Origin: Tachypleus tridentatus
Lineage: Eukaryota > Arthropoda > Merostomata > Xiphosura > Limulidae
NCBI RefSeq assembly: GCF_004210375.1
Contig: NW_027467782.1
Coordinates: 24,469,276-24,533,275 of the forward strand
Length of the DNA stretch: 64,000 nucleotides
Reading direction: 5' to 3'
The notes under the pieces are model-generated. The model had not been told where the DNA came from. It searched no databases and saw only the letters and a program-made list of their open reading frames with translations. The stretch's first letter is position 1; the number at the start of each line of letters is the position of its first letter. Shown piece by piece: positions 59,457 to 64,000 of this stretch. The position numbers were made by a program, and so were the translations under genes.

Positions 59457-60489
59457 ATTGTGTAAATGACAGCAATATAGCAGGTTAATGTAAAACAATA
59501 TGAAGTTCTGCATTGGACTATGTTAGAAGACTATATTCTGAGAGTAAAAATTTTAAATACTTTTGTTACTTGATTTATTAAGTGGAATATTTAGTGTCTG
59601 ATATTTGTGTCTGTGTTACTTAAGTGTTTTAAAACCAAAAAAATCATAATGTCATTTTGTTCATTAACACTACAATGTGATTGTGTTAGTAAACAATGCT
59701 CTGTGTCTTTAGAGAGTTTATTATGTAACTGTGTTGGTAAACTCTTGGTTACATAGTAATATTTGTATTATTTGATAATTGAGTTTAAAGCAGACAGTGT
59801 GATTGTATTAATAAACTGTACTTTAGCAATAAATAAGTGTTATTATATTATTAACATATTGTATTATATGTGTTGCATTGTTTTAATAATAATTATTCCA
59901 GTATGATCTCAAACACAGCTATATCACATTTCTTCTTGCTCTTTGAGCATTGTTAAAAACTTTTCTCAATCAGTGCACCAGTCTATATACCCCTATCAAT
60001 TTTGCACCATTTCTGAACATGTACATATCATGCTTACTACTTTCCACCAACAGTATTGTGCTCCTATATTGAAGCAGCTTAGCTCTTTCTGCCATTCTCA
60101 CTCAATCCTCACTTTTAAGAATTGGCAGATTCTGAAAGAAATACACAAGAAAAATGTTAACTTCTGATGTGGTCTTACCTCCTTTCACACCTTCTCTATT
60201 GGTACAGCATTGTTTAGTTATGTTTTTTTGCATGCTACTGAAATATAAGAGATCTCATGAATTGCAAACATTGTGTCAACTATGCATTTCCTGTTACAGT
60301 CGAAAATGTTACTGTTAAACAGCTTCTCAGGAATCATGTTAGACTTCATCTGCAAAGAAAGTTTGTCTTAATTTGCAGGAAGCTACGTTTGTATGTTCAA
60401 CAGTTATTTCTTCTTATTTTTCATGTGGCATTGTTTCTGAGAAAAAATACAATTAATGAGAAAATAATTTGGACTCTTTTTCTCTAGTA
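59457..60489. other. No recognisable feature
   Basis: This is AT-rich sequence without a recognised gene; 59,660-59,830 contains loosely repeated 'gtgattgtgttagtaaac' phrases that may be short decayed tandem copies. Confidence 0.4.
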
Positions 60490-61890
60490 GCTTATTTTAA
60501 TCTGTTACACTGTACACTTCTTAAAGAGTTTTCACCTTCCACCCATTCCTGTACTGCAATGTCATTCACGTTGGTGGTGAATTGTTCTTCCTGTCCTTTC
60601 TCATGTTGCTTCCAGCTCTATCAGGGAATCCATGATAAGTATTTCAACATGAATGCTTCACACCTGGTTAATACACTTGTAGCTTGGCTCCAATACTTTT
60701 TGTGTGGCTTTGTCCTTGTCTAAAAATGGAAGAATTAAGTATTTTGTGTCATCTCTGTTTAGACTTTGCTATGTTAGAAATTTATGTGTCATTTGTCATC
60801 TAAGTGTCTTTAGAGGCATTGCAAATGAGATATTGATTATTACTTTGTTGTTTTTCTTTGCATATTCATTAATATTAAATACTGTGTAGACTTAACAAAT
60901 TTCAAGGGCTTGTTAGGTTATTTTCACTTAGTTCTTTAACTAAGTATGTTTAAATTGATTGCAAGTTACACATGATTACTACTTGTAACATCTTATTTGT
61001 TATTCCAGCTCTCAAATGGTGCAACAGTATGTCTGTGGATTTACAATATCAGAAACTGGGTTTCAATACCCATGGTGGACAGAGCATAGATAACCCATTG
61101 TGAAACTTTGTGCTTAACTTCAGACAAACAATTCTTATTATCTTTTAATAATTTTCTTCATCAATCTTAACTGTGTGCTTTATCATCATGTTATCATTAT
61201 GTTAGTGTAGGACTTAAATGTGTCCTTTTTTCTTCAGGTTAACTTAGAGGATTTGTGAATTAATATTGATTCTTAATGTGTTTTCTAGGTAATTTTTATT
61301 GGTTTGCACATTTTTTTATTATTTTGTGGACTATGCCGATTTAGATGGTTTGTCTGATATTTATCAGTACTTTTTAAACTATATATGTTTAAATAGCTTG
61401 TATGTCACATATCTTTACTAGTAACATGTAATTCACTAATCTATAAGAATGATATTTTTCATTGTTTTTATCTCCATGCTTTATTCTCATAATTTTCTTC
61501 AGTGTTGGATGTAATTATGTGTCCTTTGTCATCTAGATTACTTCAGATGAATTGTAAGTTAGATGTGGATTATTAATGTGTTTTCTAGGTAATCTTAATC
61601 ATTTTGCACAGTTATTATTATTACATATTTTGTGGGCTAGATACACTTAGATGGTTGTCTATTTGATACTTATAAGTACTTTGCTAATTAGGTAGATTTA
61701 GATAATTTCTAGATTACATACCAGTAATATGTACTTGATTGTTCTATTTGAATAAATGCTGTTGTTTTTTTGTAATTCTTCACTATGTGCCTTATCATAC
61801 TAATTTTGTAAACTTAGAACTTAAATGTTTGTTTTGTTCCATCACTGACATGTTTTATTCTTTCCTGGTTACAGAGCTGAGCTTTGCTTT
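60490..61890 (+). repeat. Diverged ~300-bp tandem repeats
   Basis: At least three diverged units (about 60,770-61,006; 61,135-61,430; 61,430-61,735) share 'attgat(t)attaatgtgttttctaggtaat', 'ttttgcacat/gt...ttttgtgg', 'tttagatggt' and 'tactagtaacatgta'-like phrases; a partial fourth follows. The first unit is split from the second by a SINE. The block from 60,490 matches 41,513-42,060. Confidence 0.7.
61007..61131 (+). repeat. tRNA-derived SINE (type 1) inside the ~300-bp repeats
   Basis: 'aaatggtgcaacagtatgtc', 'gaaactgggtttcaataccc' and 'cattgtgaaactttgtgctt' follow the type 1 layout. It interrupts the tandem series, so it inserted after those repeats formed. Confidence 0.8.
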
Positions 61891-64000
61891 GGTTTTTTTT
61901 CTTATGTTCATGACACTAGTAATGTCATTTTATCTTTGTAATCTACAGCTTGGAGTTCTTCTTTCCATATCACCATTCTCAAGTTTTTGGCAGTTCATCA
62001 AGCTTTATCCTACTTTCTTCCTTTCTCTATCATTGAGTGGGTGGTAATGTTACATTCTGACATCTTCACTGTAGTAATCAGTATCACAGAGCCAGGAAGT
62101 AACAGTTCAAGGTCTCTGTGTTTTCAGATCCTAAATCTCTTTTCTGGGCCCACAATTACCACTTTGTGGTCTTCACTTGCCTTTTCTCCTAAATCTGGTA
62201 GTGGATTTTTATCTCCTCCCAACAAGATTCTACATGTGGAATAGTCTCTTAATCTACAGGCCTGTAGGTGGATATGTTCTCAGTTGGAGATATCTCATTT
62301 ATGCCTTTCTCCACTGGATCACCAAATTTCCTTTTCTTTCTTCTTCTGTTTATTATCCACTAACTTTGGGGTAGTCGTGTTCAGTCAAGTTTGGAGAATT
62401 CTTCACAATTATGCTTAATATCTTATTTGATATTCTTTCAAGAGTTCTATTTTTATTCCAAACCACACTATGTCTTGTTTTACTAGTGGTTCTGTCTTGG
62501 CCAATATAACCATCATTCTCACTGCTCCAGCCTTTACTTGTGTAACCTTTGTCTACCCTTAAATCTGTATTCTGTTGATTTCAGTTATATATTGTTCGTC
62601 CAGATGTCACCACACTCTGCCTTCACACATGGCTTTTGTCAGGTGCATTGTTTCAGCCCAGGGATTGACTCCATGTGTAACATCTTTTTTTTTCTTGTAC
62701 CCTTAGTCCTTCTTTCATGTCCATTTACCACATAGGTGAGAGTATACCTTAAGACTTTGATCTATTTGTTGTGATTTTTTCCTTTCTACCCTTCTGTTCA
62801 TTCTCTCTCCTTGTTCTTCACCTGTTTGTTTGACAAAGGGTTCTCCACGTTGGTCATTTCTAGATATCTGATAGACTTGTCAAACACATTCCTTTTCTGC
62901 AGGTTTTGTCTTTCCCTTTCATTTCTCTCCATTTTTATTATTTCAAGTCATGCATCCTCTATGTTCCTATAATATGCATGATTGGGATCTTAGTGTGATT
63001 CTTTACATCTTTACCATTCTTACTTTGAACTTTCATTTTCATGTTCTATCATCCTCTTCCCCCCTCAAGATTTTATTTTCTTCTCCTCATTGCTTATGGA
63101 AATCACAAATTAGATATTTCTGTTTTCAATGTTACCCACTTCTTCTACCATTTCTCTTATGACATACTGCTTAACTGGTCTTTCATCCCTAAGATTTGTG
63201 CTGCTCATGGATGCTGTTTGACTATCACTTTCATCTTTCACTGGTGCTGATGCTGATCAACTTTTGTATAGTTCTCTCCTTATGATTTTATGTGGTATTA
63301 CCTGACTACTTTTGAGGTTCAATTTCCCAACTTTTATACCCTGGAAACCTTTCATTTTTCATAATAACTTATTAGGCTGGTGTATTCTAACTCCTCCATG
63401 GAAGGCCCCCACCTCCACAATGTGTTTTCTCACCTTATTCATCATTTTGTCATATCTTTTTGCCTGGTCAGATATGCACTATTGACGTCATGATTACATT
63501 ATAACACTCACTGTAGGAATGGGATGTTTCAACAATACCACTTGTAGCATACCCTGTGGTATGTATATGTATATATCATTTGGAGACCATCACTCATGGA
63601 CTTCCTGAGTATAGCAGAAGGGGATTATCACCCATGCTTGCTGACCTTTTGATTGCATTAATTGGGAGTGATATGCTTTTAAAAGTAGGAATTAAAGATA
63701 CCCATTGTACTTTCTCTAGTGTGATGGTCCTCTGGACTCCCCACCACATTTAATTCCCCTTTTTCTTTCAGTGTAACATAGGAGTTCTTACCCATTTCTT
63801 AGTTTCTGAAAAGATTGATCATGAGTGAGACTAGAACTTTACCAGTTAGAAGAGGGCAAGGCTGATCTGCCTCCTTCCATTTCCTCTGGATGCTTTTTTA
63901 TCAGGTGGACTCCTGTCAAAATAAAGTAACAAATCGGTTGGAGCAGGCCCAGCCTATACAGAATCCTCCTCTTAAAACTAGGTGCAGGATGACACTCTCC
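61891..64000. other. C/T-rich sequence, probably repeat-derived, unclassified
   Basis: The + strand is pyrimidine-rich with many short open frames and no motif I recognise on either strand. Phrases such as 'gatctgcctccttccatttc' near the end suggest the interior of an old transposable element, but I cannot name one. Confidence 0.3.

Overview
This window looks like nuclear DNA of an arthropod. It is AT-rich and gene-poor, with short exons separated by multi-kilobase introns bearing GT/AG signals, abundant tRNA-derived SINEs, LINE, Ty3/gypsy, mariner and Tc1-like relics, several tandem arrays and one 500-N assembly gap. The SINE types (a tRNA-like head followed by 'aaacatgctcgccc' and 'gactagctgccttccctctag', and a second type ending 'gcacaatgggctatctgtgctctg') and the jockey-like LINE with its long 5' leader resemble repeats I recall from horseshoe crabs (Limulus/Tachypleus). 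That assignment is from memory and not checked.

Layout. (1) 1-28,493, + strand: seven exons from the FAT-domain part of an ATR (PIKK checkpoint kinase) gene. Splice phases agree throughout. Its introns hold MITEs, a 31-bp minisatellite, a mariner, a Ty3/gypsy element with two LTRs, a roughly 4.7-kb array of a 61-bp satellite and a decayed LINE. The first five exons read cleanly. Exons six and seven carry frameshifts and a stop, and no later ATR exon (kinase domain) appears in the window. (2) 29,245-52,405: a large, diverged inverted repeat. Its left arm (29,245-34,845) pairs with its right arm (47,250-52,405); a further short pair (44,532-44,744 with 47,028-47,241) means the left copy is split by about 9.7 kb. 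That 9.7 kb contains exons of a decayed ZC3H15-like (DRG-family regulatory, CCCH zinc-finger) gene, an unrecognised 217-codon retro-pseudogene and repeats; a gypsy RT relic lies near the centre. (3) 52,400-57,173: a hAT-like terminus, a SINE, a two-unit minisatellite and an AACCGGTT-rich satellite running into the gap. (4) 57,674-64,000: one dynein-heavy-chain tail exon with a frameshift, SINEs, a LINE-associated fragment and diverged ~300-bp repeats.

The most interesting signal is that the 61-bp satellite resembles the 3' end of the neighbouring ATR exon together with its 5' splice site. Degenerate copies at 65-71-bp spacing begin directly after that exon, so the array seems to have been born from an exon-intron junction. 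I saw no operon, CRISPR array or prokaryotic system. Gene names come from recognising protein motifs; no database search was run.
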